Source of the DNA: Rhodococcus sp. Leaf247
GTDB lineage: Bacteria > Actinomycetota > Actinomycetes > Mycobacteriales > Mycobacteriaceae
Assembly (NCBI RefSeq): GCF_001426185.1
Contig: NZ_LMRP01000002.1
Location: 1,191,542 to 1,255,541 of the forward strand
Reading direction: 5' to 3'
Length of the DNA: 64,000 bases
Shown here: piece by piece, positions 18,895 through 27,118 of the stretch
How positions within the stretch are numbered: the first letter of the stretch is position 1
Layout: each line of letters begins with the position of its first letter
The notes under the pieces: generated by a model
Database searches by the model: none
Told to the model about the DNA's origin: nothing
The model's input: the letters and a program-made list of their open reading frames with translations, nothing else
Program-made: the position numbers and the translations under genes

Positions 18895-19087
18895 GAAGCT
18901 GGACTCCTTCGAGTCTCTCGTGCGGCCCCCGACGCGGTGAGTGCACACTTTCGACGCCGTGATGACGGTACGGGCAGTGTTATGTGCGACTCCAGTGTAC
19001 GTGCAGTTTGTTTGTGTGGGCGTTAACCGGTACATGCTCGGATTCCCACCCTGGAATCCCGCGTGGTCCGGCCACTACGATCGGCGG

Positions 19088-20128
19088 GTGACCGCGTCGT
19101 TTCCCGCACGCCTGCCCGTCGTCCTCGCGCCCATGGCGGGAGGTCCGTCGACTCCGGCTCTCGCCGCTGCCGTCAGCAACGCCGGTGGACTGGGGTTCCT
19201 CGCCGGAGCTCTACTGACCCCCGAGCAGCTCGACGAGCGGCTCACCGAACTCGAGAGCCTGACGTCCGCGCCGTACGGCATCAACCTGTTCCTTCCCTCC
19301 GCGCACATCGCCGTGACGGACGAGATGGAGGCGTACCGCCAGTCCTTGACCGCGCTTGCCGCCGAACTGGGCGTCGAGCCAGGCCCGGCCACGCCCGGCG
19401 CCGACGACATCGACGATGTCGTGGACGTCGTCTGCGCGCACCGGCCGGCGGCCGTGTCCGTCACCTTCGGTCGTCCCGGGACCGAGCTGACCCGACGAGT
19501 TCACGACATCGGCGCCCTGATGGTCGGCACTGTCACCTCGGTAGCTGAAGCGCAGATGGCCGTCGAGGACGGCGCCGACATGCTCGTCGTGCAGGGCAGC
19601 GAGGCGGGAGGTCATCGCGGAGTATTCACCGACGACACCGCGTCGATGCGCGGCGGACCCGCCATGTCGCTGGCGTCGTTGCTCGTCGCCGTCGGGCTGT
19701 CCGTGGAGGTCCCGCTGATCGCTGCCGGCGGCATCATGGACGGGTCTGCCGTGGTCTCCGCCCTCGGACTGGGGGCGGTCGCGGCACAGATGGGCACCGC
19801 GTTCCTGTGCTCGGACGAAGCCGGTACCACCGACGTCCACCGTGCCGCGCTGCTCGACCGGCGCTATCGGCGCACCGTCGTCACGCGGGCATTCTCGGGT
19901 CGACCTGCCCGAGGGCTGGAGAACGAGTTCGCGCAGACGCACACAGGGACCGCACCCGCCGGATATCCCGACGTCAACGCCATCACCGGTCCCATCAGGA
20001 CGGCCGCGACGGCCGCCGGCCGCGCGGACGTTCCGAACCTGTGGGCTGGGACCGGCTGGCGCGCCGTTACCGCCGCGCCCGCCGCCGAGATCGTGGCGCG
20101 CGTCGTCGCGGAGATGGAGTCGGCCTAG
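19088..20128 (+). CDS. Nitronate monooxygenase family flavoprotein
   Basis: A 346-residue FMN TIM-barrel enzyme of the 2-nitropropane dioxygenase/nitronate monooxygenase family. Motifs are VVLAPMAGGPSTP at the N-terminus, SNAGGLGFLAG, the VQGSEAGGHRG motif bearing the catalytic His, and AAGGIMDG phosphate binding. It oxidises alkyl nitronates such as propionate-3-nitronate, or acts as a related NAD(P)H:quinone reductase. GTG 19088 is used; the open frame extends to 18941 without homology. The last 18 bases of the gene are repeated exactly at 21888-21905. Confidence 0.88.
   Translation: MTASFPARLPVVLAPMAGGPSTPALAAAVSNAGGLGFLAGALLTPEQLDERLTELESLTSAPYGINLFLPSAHIAVTDEMEAYRQSLTALAAELGVEPGPATPGADDIDDVVDVVCAHRPAAVSVTFGRPGTELTRRVHDIGALMVGTVTSVAEAQMAVEDGADMLVVQGSEAGGHRGVFTDDTASMRGGPAMSLASLLVAVGLSVEVPLIAAGGIMDGSAVVSALGLGAVAAQMGTAFLCSDEAGTTDVHRAALLDRRYRRTVVTRAFSGRPARGLENEFAQTHTGTAPAGYPDVNAITGPIRTAATAAGRADVPNLWAGTGWRAVTAAPAAEIVARVVAEMESA
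20111..20128 (+). repeat. 18-bp direct repeat, left copy
   Basis: GAGATGGAGTCGGCCTAG, forming the last six codons of the nitronate monooxygenase gene, recurs without mismatch at 21888-21905. The two copies bound the iclR and short-chain dehydrogenase genes. Confidence 0.85.
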
Positions 20129-20158
20129 TTCCGCCGTCTCACTATCGCAGCGGCGGAA
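20129..20158. terminator. Hairpin at the left edge of the iclR-SDR segment
   Basis: TTCCGCCG (20129-20136) and CGGCGGAA (20151-20158) are perfect inverted arms with a 14-base loop, directly after the nitronate monooxygenase stop. It may be that gene's terminator, without a clear U tract, or an operator for the adjacent iclR. Confidence 0.5.
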
Positions 20159-20173
20159 ATACGCGAGAATGTA

Positions 20174-20986
20174 GTGGTGCTCGACGACATCACGACCGGC
20201 GCGACCGCCTCTCGACCCGGGCGTGCCGGTAACGCCGGGGTTGCCACGGTGCAGAAGACGCTCGCAGTGCTCGAAGTGGTCGCAGACCGCGGCGGCGCCA
20301 GCGCCAAGGAAGTATCCGAAGCTCTCGGGTTCCCCATCCCGACGACGTACCGACTGCTCCAGGTTCTCGTCGGGTGCGAGTACCTCGTACATCTCAAGGC
20401 AGCAAAGCGGTTCGAGCTGGGGTACAAGCTCGATCGACTGGGTGTGAGTCTGCACCGACAGGTCGGCGTACCGGCGTCGGTTCGCCGGCGCATAGCGAAG
20501 TTGCACGAGATGGTCGGCGCTGCGAGCTATTACGCCGTGTATCGCGGTGTCGACGTCGTCGTGGCACATGTGGTGGACTGCCCCACGCACCCGCGGATCA
20601 CCCCGATGAACTTCGGTTTCCACGAGGCGGGTCATGCCACGGCATTCGGGAAGATCCTGCTGGCGGCCATGAGCCTCGAGGACGCTACCGAATACCTCGA
20701 CAGCCACGGAACAGAGCGGCTCACCCCCACCACGATCACCGATCGCACCGAACTCGCACGCCATCTCGCCGAGGTGTCGCGTCGCGGAGTTGCCTGGGAG
20801 CGGCAGGAATTCGTGCCGTCGACGGCGTGTGCGGCGGTGGCCGTGCACGACGCGTCCGGGGCGGTCACCGGCGCAGTGGCGATCAGTACACCCGACCGGG
20901 AAGTGGACCGTAGGCGTGCGGCGGAGGTCGAGCGCGCACTACGGTCCACCGCGAACGAGATCAGCCGGTGGCTGCGCACCGGCTGA
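20174..20986 (+). CDS. IclR family transcriptional regulator
   Basis: A 270-residue regulator with an N-terminal winged helix (GGASAKEVSEALGFPIPTTY, about residues 38-57) and a C-terminal IclR effector domain with HEAGHATAFGKILLAAM and a late SPSTACAAVAV-like segment. GTG 20174 or 20177 could be the start. It is convergent with the acetoin-reductase-like SDR, stops ten bases apart, and is its likely regulator by position. Both lie between the 18-bp repeats. The effector is unknown; IclR ligands are often small carboxylates or aromatics. Confidence 0.88.
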   Translation: MVLDDITTGATASRPGRAGNAGVATVQKTLAVLEVVADRGGASAKEVSEALGFPIPTTYRLLQVLVGCEYLVHLKAAKRFELGYKLDRLGVSLHRQVGVPASVRRRIAKLHEMVGAASYYAVYRGVDVVVAHVVDCPTHPRITPMNFGFHEAGHATAFGKILLAAMSLEDATEYLDSHGTERLTPTTITDRTELARHLAEVSRRGVAWERQEFVPSTACAAVAVHDASGAVTGAVAISTPDREVDRRRAAEVERALRSTANEISRWLRTG

Positions 20987-20995
20987 TCCTGCGCA

Positions 20996-21781
20996 TCAGG
21001 AGAACTGGATACCGCCGTCGACGAGCATCGTCTGACCCGTCACGTAGTCGGAATCCGGGGAGGCCATGAAACTGACGAGCTTGGCCACGTCGTCGGGTAC
21101 GGACACCCGGCCCAGCAGGATCGACTGGGCATTCTCTGCCAATGCTTCGCCCTTCTGCTGCCCGTGCTTCGCTGCGAGCTTCTCGTCGATCAAGTCCCAC
21201 ATCGCGGTTCCGACGATGCCGGGTCCGTATGCGTTGACGGTGATCCCGTGCTCGGCCCATTCCATGGCCGCGGCCTGAGTCAGACCGCGAACGGCCCATT
21301 TCGTCGCCGAATAAGGACCGAGGAGCGCGAAGGGGCGGAACGCGACGATCGACGCGGCGCCGATGATCTTGCCCCCTCCGCCCTGTGCGATGAACTGGTT
21401 GGCGGCGGCGCGGTACGAGTTGAAGACGCCCTTGACGTTGACGTCGAAGATCTTGTCGAAGTCCGCGCTGTCGTACTTCAGGAGTTCTTCGACCTGTGCG
21501 ATGCCGGCGTTGGCGACGAAGACGTCCAGCCTTCCACCCGCCTCGACCGCGGTGCGCACCAGAGCGTCGACCGACGACTCGTCCACGACGTCGACCTCTG
21601 CGCCTGTCGCGATACCTCCGGCCGCGGTGATCGTCTCGACTGTGTCGTCGATACCGGCCTTCGACCCGGACAGGTCCGCCACGACGACGTGAAGGCCGTC
21701 TCGGCCGAGGCGTTCGGCGATGCTCTTGCCGATTCCGCGGGCAGCTCCGGTGACGACGGCAACGCGTGGGTTCTCGCTCAT
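20996..21781 (-). CDS. Short-chain dehydrogenase, acetoin/diacetyl reductase-like
   Basis: A 261-residue NAD(P)-dependent SDR. The cofactor motif is TGAARGIG at residues 11-18, followed by NAG in FVANAGIAQ, the catalytic Ser region IIGAASIVAF and Y-S-A-T-K. The C-terminal part (GTAMWDLIDEKLAAKHGQQK) resembles 2,3-butanediol dehydrogenase/acetoin reductase closely, from memory. It would interconvert diacetyl, acetoin and butanediol or a related diketone. ATG 21781 has AGGAGG five bases upstream. It is convergent with iclR. Confidence 0.88.
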   Translation of the reverse strand: MSENPRVAVVTGAARGIGKSIAERLGRDGLHVVVADLSGSKAGIDDTVETITAAGGIATGAEVDVVDESSVDALVRTAVEAGGRLDVFVANAGIAQVEELLKYDSADFDKIFDVNVKGVFNSYRAAANQFIAQGGGGKIIGAASIVAFRPFALLGPYSATKWAVRGLTQAAAMEWAEHGITVNAYGPGIVGTAMWDLIDEKLAAKHGQQKGEALAENAQSILLGRVSVPDDVAKLVSFMASPDSDYVTGQTMLVDGGIQFS

Positions 21782-21852
21782 GGAGTCCTCCTTGACTCGG
21801 TGAATGATTCCCACCCAGATCACACCTGCTCCGTGACCGTCGTCCAGGGTCG

Positions 21853-21887
21853 TTCTCGCAGTCTGAGAATGGCCCGGACTGCGAGAA
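21853..21887. terminator. Hairpin at the right edge of the iclR-SDR segment
   Basis: TTCTCGCAGTC (21853-21863) and GACTGCGAGAA (21877-21887) are perfect 11-base inverted arms with a 13-base loop, abutting the right 18-bp repeat. It may terminate the hydrolase transcript entering from the right. Confidence 0.55.
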
Positions 21888-21905
21888 GAGATGGAGTCGG
21901 CCTAG
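21888..21905 (+). repeat. 18-bp direct repeat, right copy
   Basis: Identical to 20111-20128. Its terminal CTAG contains the stop codon of the minus-strand hydrolase. The distance from one copy to the next is 1777 bases. Confidence 0.85.
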
Positions 21906-22714
21906 ATCGCTCCGGCGTTCGACTCGGCAGCGTTCTCGCTCCCGGCGAGCAGGATCGAGGCGATCAGTTCGGGATTGTCCGTCATCGGCACATGGCCGAC
22001 GCCGGGCACCGAGATCATGCGCGCGTGCGGGAAGACGCGTCGGACGTTGCGGCTCTGGTAGCGCGGGAGGATCAGATCGCGCGTACCCCAGGCGACCGTG
22101 ACCGGCACCAAAGGCTCTGTCAGAGCAGGGAATTCGAAAGGTGCGTCGATTCCGGCGTCGATCATGGCGTTGGTGGTCAGGGAGTCGACGTCGGCGACGG
22201 CGGCCTCGTACGGGACCCGGCTGGGGCGTGCGAAGAACGGCAGCAACGACGGGTAGCGCACCGCGCGGGACTTCAGCGCGGTGGGCGCAGAAGCACCGAG
22301 AGTGCGGGCGATGGCGCGCATTCCGCGGAAGGTCGCCATCGTCCGCGCCTGATCGGCGGTGTTCAGGAAGAAGCCGGCGGGGGACAGCGCCGTCGCGGAC
22401 GCCACCTCTCCCTGCGCCGCGAGGCACAGTGCCACGAAACCGCCGAGGGAGTTACCGGCGATGTGCACCTGCTGATCCGGTTCCTCGACCTCCCGGACGA
22501 ATTCGGTGAGTTCGATCTGCAGTCTCACCAGAACGTTCTCACCGGACTCACGCAGTGGTGCCGACTCGCCGTGGCCCGGCAGGTCCACGGTGACGACGCG
22601 TCGATACGGAGTCAGCAGAGGCAGAACGGCGTCCCACGCTTGGCGGCGATGTACGACGCCGTGGACCAGGACAAGGGTGGGGCCGGTGCCCGCGACGTCG
22701 TACTTCAGAGTCAT
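21902..22714 (-). CDS. Alpha/beta hydrolase
   Basis: A 270-residue alpha/beta-hydrolase: LVLVHGVVHRRQAW at the oxyanion hole, nucleophile elbow GNSLGG with Ser89, a late Asp in WGTRDLILP and His in VPGVGHVPM. This pattern is typical of carboxylesterases, C-C hydrolases and haloperoxidase-like enzymes, so substrate is open. It starts 46 bases before the end of lat and its stop lies inside the right 18-bp repeat. Confidence 0.87.
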   Translation of the reverse strand: MTLKYDVAGTGPTLVLVHGVVHRRQAWDAVLPLLTPYRRVVTVDLPGHGESAPLRESGENVLVRLQIELTEFVREVEEPDQQVHIAGNSLGGFVALCLAAQGEVASATALSPAGFFLNTADQARTMATFRGMRAIARTLGASAPTALKSRAVRYPSLLPFFARPSRVPYEAAVADVDSLTTNAMIDAGIDAPFEFPALTEPLVPVTVAWGTRDLILPRYQSRNVRRVFPHARMISVPGVGHVPMTDNPELIASILLAGSENAAESNAGAI

Positions 22715-22759
22715 GCGGCGGATACTACGTCAGTGCCTGTCACCGGCGTGCACACACAG

Positions 22760-24070
22760 TTAGGTCCCGAGCACCGCGTCCAGCGCATCCACGGCCGCCG
22801 CGAGCGCCTCCTCGGTGACGGTCAGCGCGGGTCGGAACCGCACACTGCGGGATCCGCACCCGAGCATGACGACGTGCTCGTCGACGAGCAGCCGTTCGAT
22901 CACGCGGTCGCGGGTGGCGCCGTCGGGTAGCGAGAACGCGCAGAACAGCCCACGGCCGCGGACATCGGACACCGCGGGATGCCGAGCGGCGAGATCGTCG
23001 AGTCGAGTTCGCAGGACCTCGCCCATCTGCGCCGCGCGAGCGATCAACCCGTCACGTTCGACGACCTCGAGGATGCGGCGAGCCCGCACCATGTCCGTCA
23101 AGCTGCCGCCCCAGGTCGAGTTGATGCGCGATCCGACCCGGAACACGTTGTCCTGCACGTCATCCACGCGGCGCCCGGCCATGATGCCGCACACCTGAGT
23201 CTTCTTGCCGAAGGCCAGGACGTCCGGCTCGATGCCCAGTTGCTGGTGAGCCCAGGGTGTTCCGGTGATACCCGCTCCGGTCTGTACCTCGTCGACGACG
23301 AAGAGCGCGTCGAACTCGTGGCACAGATCCTGCAGTGCGCGGAGGTAGCGGGGCCGGAAGTGGTGGTCGCCGCCTTCTCCCTGGATCGGTTCGACGACGA
23401 TCGCCGCGATGTCGTGCGGGTAGGCCTCGAAGGCGGTGCGAGCGGCGGCGACGGACAGCGACTCGAGGGCGTCCATGTCGGCACCGTCGCGCACATACGG
23501 AGACGGAATGCGCGGCCAGTCGAACTTGGGGAACCGCGCCACCTTGACGGGGTCGGTGTTGGTCAGCGACATGGTGTAGCCGGAGCGGCCGTGGAACGCG
23601 TGCTCCAGGTGCATGATCCGGCTGCCGAGAGCGGGGTCCAGTCCGCGTGACTCGTTGAGTCGGCTCTTCCAGTCGAACGCGACCTTGAGAGCGTTCTCCA
23701 CCGCGAGAGCCCCGCCCTCGACGAAGAACAGGTGCGGCATCTCCGCGATGCCCAGGACACGCGCGAACGTATCGACGAATCGGGCCATCGGCTCGGTGTA
23801 GATGTCGGAGTTGCTGGGCTTGTGCAGCGCAGCCGTCAGGAGATCGGCCCGGAACTCGGCGTCGTCGACGAGGGCGGGATGGTTCATGCCGAGGGCATTG
23901 CTGGCGAAGAACGTGAACATGTCCAGGTAGTGCTCGCCGGTGCGTTCGTCGACGAGAGTCGATCCTTGCGAGCGAGCCAGATCCAGCACCATGTCGAACC
24001 CGTCCGCGAGGATGTGACGGGACAGAACGTCGTGGACGGAGTCGGGGCGAGTTGGCAGTACCTGCGTCAT
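22760..24070 (-). CDS. lat: L-lysine 6-transaminase
   Basis: A 436-residue PLP-dependent class III aminotransferase that moves the epsilon-amino group of lysine to 2-oxoglutarate, giving 2-aminoadipate-6-semialdehyde, which cyclises to piperideine-6-carboxylate. Features are FFASNALGMNHPAL, FFVEGGALAVENALK, HAFHGRSGYTMSLTNTDP and the PLP lysine in AFGKKTQVCG. ATG 24070 (MTQVLP) is used; the open frame to 24949 is antisense to the dehydrogenase. M. tuberculosis Lat has 449 residues, from memory. It is divergent from a dehydrogenase that should use its product; two palindromes lie between them. Confidence 0.93.
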   Translation of the reverse strand: MTQVLPTRPDSVHDVLSRHILADGFDMVLDLARSQGSTLVDERTGEHYLDMFTFFASNALGMNHPALVDDAEFRADLLTAALHKPSNSDIYTEPMARFVDTFARVLGIAEMPHLFFVEGGALAVENALKVAFDWKSRLNESRGLDPALGSRIMHLEHAFHGRSGYTMSLTNTDPVKVARFPKFDWPRIPSPYVRDGADMDALESLSVAAARTAFEAYPHDIAAIVVEPIQGEGGDHHFRPRYLRALQDLCHEFDALFVVDEVQTGAGITGTPWAHQQLGIEPDVLAFGKKTQVCGIMAGRRVDDVQDNVFRVGSRINSTWGGSLTDMVRARRILEVVERDGLIARAAQMGEVLRTRLDDLAARHPAVSDVRGRGLFCAFSLPDGATRDRVIERLLVDEHVVMLGCGSRSVRFRPALTVTEEALAAAVDALDAVLGT

Positions 24071-24085
24071 GAATGGCAAACTACG

Positions 24086-24098
24086 CGATAAATTATCG
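24086..24098. promoter_or_regulatory. AT-rich palindrome between lat and the ALDH gene
   Basis: CGATAAATTATCG is a perfect six-base inverted repeat around one central A. It is unusually AT-rich for this genome and suits a dimeric regulator such as an Lrp/AsnC protein, which sits beside lat in mycobacteria. No lrp gene is in this window. Confidence 0.45.
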
Positions 24099-24114
24099 TC
24101 CAACAACCGTAACG

Positions 24115-24129
24115 CCGGAAAATATCCGG
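24115..24129. promoter_or_regulatory. Second palindrome between lat and the ALDH gene
   Basis: CCGGA and TCCGG form a perfect inverted repeat around a five-base AT spacer, about 30 bases centre to centre from the palindrome at 24086-24098 and 26 bases before the ALDH start. Confidence 0.35.
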
Positions 24130-24155
24130 TGACGACCATCGGAGACAATGGAGCC

Positions 24156-25658
24156 ATGACATCGACCGCCGATCTGTCCACGCGCACGTCCGAGCTGCTC
24201 GCCGCGATGGGTGCCGCGCCGCTCGCACAGGACGGCGGCCTGCCGGCGACCAGTCCGATCACCGGTGACGTCCTCGGCCACGTCCCTGTCACCGAGGACA
24301 TCGGAGCGGTCGTCGACGCAGCGTCCGACGCGTACTCGCAGTGGTCGTCTGTTCCTGCGCCGGTACGAGGTGGGCTCGTACGGGAGATCGGCGAACTGCT
24401 CCGCGAACACAAGGCCGCGCTGGGCGAGCTGGTCTCCATCGAGGCGGGCAAGATCGTCAGCGAGGGACTCGGCGAAGTGCAGGAGATGATCGACATCTGC
24501 GACTTCGGCGTCGGACTCTCCCGCCAGCTGTACGGCAACACCATCGCCACCGAACGGCCCGGCCATCGCATGATGGAACAGTGGCATCCGCTGGGAGTGG
24601 TCGCCGTCGTCACGGCCTTCAACTTCCCGGTGGCCGTGTGGTCCTGGAACACCGTCCTCGCGCTGGTCACCGGCAACACCGTGGTGTGGAAGCCGTCGGA
24701 GAAGACGCCCGTCACGGCCCTCGCCGTGCAGGCGATCTTCGAGGAGGCCGCCCGCCGAGCAGGTGTGTCGCCCCTGCTCGCACAACTCGTGATCGGTGAG
24801 CGCGCCGCCGGCGAAGCGCTCGTCGACGACGCCAGGGTCGCCCTGGTCTCCGCCACCGGGTCGACGCGGATGGGCCGCGAGGTGGCGCCCCGCGTCGCGG
24901 CCCGGTTCGGACGCGTCCTGCTGGAACTGGGCGGCAACAACGCCGCCATCGTCTGCCCGAGCGCAGATCTCGATCTGACGGTGCGCGGTCTGGTGTTCTC
25001 CGCAGCCGGAACCGCCGGTCAGCGGTGCACCTCGTTGCGACGCGTCATCGTGCACGAGTCGATCGCGGACGTTCTGGTCGAGCGGTTGTCCGCCGCCTAT
25101 GCCTCGCTGCCCATCGGGTCACCCCTGGAGGCGTCGACGTTGGTGGGTCCGCTCATCGACGAGGCTGCCTACGACGGGTACGCGGCGGCGCTGAAGCAGG
25201 CGGTCGCCGAGGGCGGGACCGTCGTGGTCGGAGGCGAGCGCGTGAGCGGGCTGACCGGTGTCTACGTGCAGCCGACGATCGTCCGGATGCCGTCGCAGAC
25301 CGAGGTGGTGCGTCGAGAGACGTTCGCCCCCATCATGTACGTCATGACGTACTCCGATCTGGACGACGCGATAGCCGTCCACAACGATGTTCCGCAGGGG
25401 TTGTCGTCGTCGATCTTCACGACGGATCTCCGGGAGGCCGAGCGCTTCCTGTCCGCGTCGGGATCCGATTGCGGTATCGCGAACGTGAACATCGGCCCGT
25501 CCGGTGCGGAGATCGGTGGCGCGTTCGGTGGGGAGAAGGAGACGGGCGGCGGCCGGGAGAGCGGCAGCGATTCCTGGAAGTCGTACATGCGGCGCGCCAC
25601 GAACACCGTCAACTACAGCTCGGAGCTGCCGCTGGCACAGGGGGTGACGTTCCTGTGA
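24156..25658 (+). CDS. Aldehyde dehydrogenase, ALDH7/L-piperidine-6-carboxylate dehydrogenase-like
   Basis: A 500-residue NAD(P)-dependent aldehyde dehydrogenase of the ALDH7 (antiquitin) type. The general base is in LELGGNNAAIV and the nucleophile Cys in TAGQRCTS; VSATGSTRMGREVA is the cofactor loop. Members oxidise 2-aminoadipate-6-semialdehyde to 2-aminoadipate, the step after Lat, which is encoded divergently. Together they form a lysine catabolic pair. ATG 24156 is used with MTSTADLS; the open frame to 24069 crosses the regulatory palindromes. Its TGA overlaps the GTG of the S4 gene. Confidence 0.9.
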   Translation: MTSTADLSTRTSELLAAMGAAPLAQDGGLPATSPITGDVLGHVPVTEDIGAVVDAASDAYSQWSSVPAPVRGGLVREIGELLREHKAALGELVSIEAGKIVSEGLGEVQEMIDICDFGVGLSRQLYGNTIATERPGHRMMEQWHPLGVVAVVTAFNFPVAVWSWNTVLALVTGNTVVWKPSEKTPVTALAVQAIFEEAARRAGVSPLLAQLVIGERAAGEALVDDARVALVSATGSTRMGREVAPRVAARFGRVLLELGGNNAAIVCPSADLDLTVRGLVFSAAGTAGQRCTSLRRVIVHESIADVLVERLSAAYASLPIGSPLEASTLVGPLIDEAAYDGYAAALKQAVAEGGTVVVGGERVSGLTGVYVQPTIVRMPSQTEVVRRETFAPIMYVMTYSDLDDAIAVHNDVPQGLSSSIFTTDLREAERFLSASGSDCGIANVNIGPSGAEIGGAFGGEKETGGGRESGSDSWKSYMRRATNTVNYSSELPLAQGVTFL

Positions 25659-25882
25659 CCGAGAACATCGCCGTCGTTCCTATCCGCGACGAGGTGATCA
25701 GGTTGGGTCAGTTCCTGAAACTGGCCAACCTGATCGACTCGGGAGCCGAAGCCAAGGCCGTCATCGCCGACGGCCTGGTCGAGGTGAACGGCGAGACCGA
25801 ACTACGGCGAGGCCGCCAACTCCGCGCCGACGATGTGGTCACCGTCGGCGGAGTGTCCGCGCGAGTGGGCGCTCAGGACTGA
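25655..25882 (+). CDS. S4-domain RNA-binding protein
   Basis: A 75-residue protein made up of one S4 RNA-binding domain: [32 protein letters not shown] followed by [12 protein letters not shown]. The length and layout are like YaaA/RlbA- and Hsp15-type small S4 proteins that contact rRNA or tRNA. The GTG start overlaps the ALDH stop as GTGA, so it is translationally coupled although functionally unrelated. Its last ten bases overlap rraA on the other strand. Confidence 0.88.
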   Translation: MTENIAVVPIRDEVIRLGQFLKLANLIDSGAEAKAVIADGLVEVNGETELRRGRQLRADDVVTVGGVSARVGAQD

Positions 25883-26367
25883 TCGGGAAGCGGTTCGGAG
25901 ACGACGACCACTCCGTCGTCGTCGCTGTAGACGAACTCGCCGGGCACGAAGGTGATGCCGCCGAACTCGACGGTGACGTTCTTCTCCCCGGACCCGGTCT
26001 GCGTGCTCTTGCGGGGGTTGGTGCCCAGCGCCTTGATGCCGATCGCGAGAGTCCGGAGGATCGCCGAATCGCGGACCGCGCCGTTGACGATGACGCCGGC
26101 CCAGCCGTTGTCGACGCCGCGACCGGCGATGATGTCGCCCACCAGAGCCGTATGGACGCCGGCGTCACCGTCGACGACGAGGACGCCGCCGTTGCCCGGC
26201 TCGGACAATGTCTGCTTGACCAGCAAGTTGTCCTGGAAGCACCGGATGGTGGTGATGGGTCCGCAGAACTCGGACACCGCGCCCAGCTGACGGAACTGCG
26301 TATCGCAGCTGCGAATGTCGGGTCCGATGGAGTCGGCGAGGTCCGCTGTCGCGATGAAGGTGCTCAT
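25873..26367 (-). CDS. rraA: RraA family protein
   Basis: A 164-residue RraA/HMG aldolase-fold protein. Key segments are [44 protein letters not shown] and AVRDSAIL, with the R-D pair seen in 4-hydroxy-4-methyl-2-oxoglutarate aldolases. E. coli RraA (161 residues) inhibits RNase E; many family members instead are class II pyruvate aldolases. Both readings are possible, and length favours the RraA subfamily. ATG 26367. Confidence 0.88.
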   Translation of the reverse strand: MSTFIATADLADSIGPDIRSCDTQFRQLGAVSEFCGPITTIRCFQDNLLVKQTLSEPGNGGVLVVDGDAGVHTALVGDIIAGRGVDNGWAGVIVNGAVRDSAILRTLAIGIKALGTNPRKSTQTGSGEKNVTVEFGGITFVPGEFVYSDDDGVVVVSEPLPDQS

Positions 26368-26396
26368 GGCTGGACAGGCTAGCGGGGGTTCCGCCG

Positions 26397-26783
26397 TCAG
26401 GCGCGGCCGTGCCGACGTTCGTAGTCGTCCCGCACGTCGTCGACACGTTGCTGCGCCTTCGCGCCGATCAGTGCCGGGTCCAGACCGTGGCTGAGCAGAC
26501 GATGCCGTCGGTAGACGTTCATCAGCGCGAACGCGAAGTAGACGAACGGGAGCAGAAGCAACGCGATCATCGCGAGCCGGATCCACAGTGGACCGGGTAT
26601 CAGCAGGAACAGGGCGAGCAGCGGCACGGCCGGCACGAGGAACCGCACCATGTAGCGCGTCGTGGATCCCGGCCCGACCAGATCGCGCCTCACCCAGTCC
26701 TGCATGGACGGGGGAAGTGTGCGTCCGAACTGATAACCGACGTACTCGAGGCCGGTTGGACGTGTCGTGTCGGGGGAACCCAT
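26397..26783 (-). CDS. DUF5313 family membrane protein
   Basis: A 128-residue protein resembling DUF5313: [25 protein letters not shown] before two membrane helices (about residues 47-64 and 67-88), then a basic, charged tail. Function is unknown; the family is restricted to mycolate-containing actinobacteria as far as I recall. It is divergent from the DUF6480 protein with only five bases between the two coding regions, so promoters must overlap the opposite gene or both are leaderless. Confidence 0.75.
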   Translation of the reverse strand: MGSPDTTRPTGLEYVGYQFGRTLPPSMQDWVRRDLVGPGSTTRYMVRFLVPAVPLLALFLLIPGPLWIRLAMIALLLLPFVYFAFALMNVYRRHRLLSHGLDPALIGAKAQQRVDDVRDDYERRHGRA

Positions 26784-26788
26784 GAGCT

Positions 26789-27118
26789 ATGAGTACCAGT
26801 CAGGGCGGCACCGCAGGTCGCAGAAGTGACGAATCCCCGAGCGAGACCACCCCGAAGAACGATGCTTCCGACAACAACTCTCCCGTTCCCGGCTACGACG
26901 ACGGGCAGAACCCCGACCCGGCGGAGACCGCGGGCCTCGAGCCCGGCGGCGGAGTGCAGCCGGGCGACACGCCTCCCATGTCGACGTCCGCAGCCGGTCC
27001 CAACCACGAGCCGCCGCAGCGCACCAGGGCGCCCGCCATCGTGTTCCTGGTCGCTATCGGCGTGATCGTCGTCCTCATCGCTCTCGGGCTGGTGGCGCGG
27101 ATCGCGGGACTTTTCTAG
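26789..27118 (+). CDS. DUF6480-like tail-anchored protein
   Basis: A 109-residue protein with a long disordered acidic and Pro-rich N-terminus containing the [20 protein letters not shown] and TPP motif typical of DUF6480, and one C-terminal membrane helix (about residues 82-105). It predicts a tail-anchored membrane protein with a soluble disordered head. Function unknown. The last 44 bases overlap the 3' end of the merR gene on the opposite strand. Confidence 0.75.
   Translation: MSTSQGGTAGRRSDESPSETTPKNDASDNNSPVPGYDDGQNPDPAETAGLEPGGGVQPGDTPPMSTSAAGPNHEPPQRTRAPAIVFLVAIGVIVVLIALGLVARIAGLF

Noticed and set aside
22760..24949. Lat as a 729-residue protein with a 290-residue N-terminal extension
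   Set aside because: The extension is antisense to the ALDH7-like gene and Ser/Thr/Arg-rich; Lat homologues start near MTQVLP.
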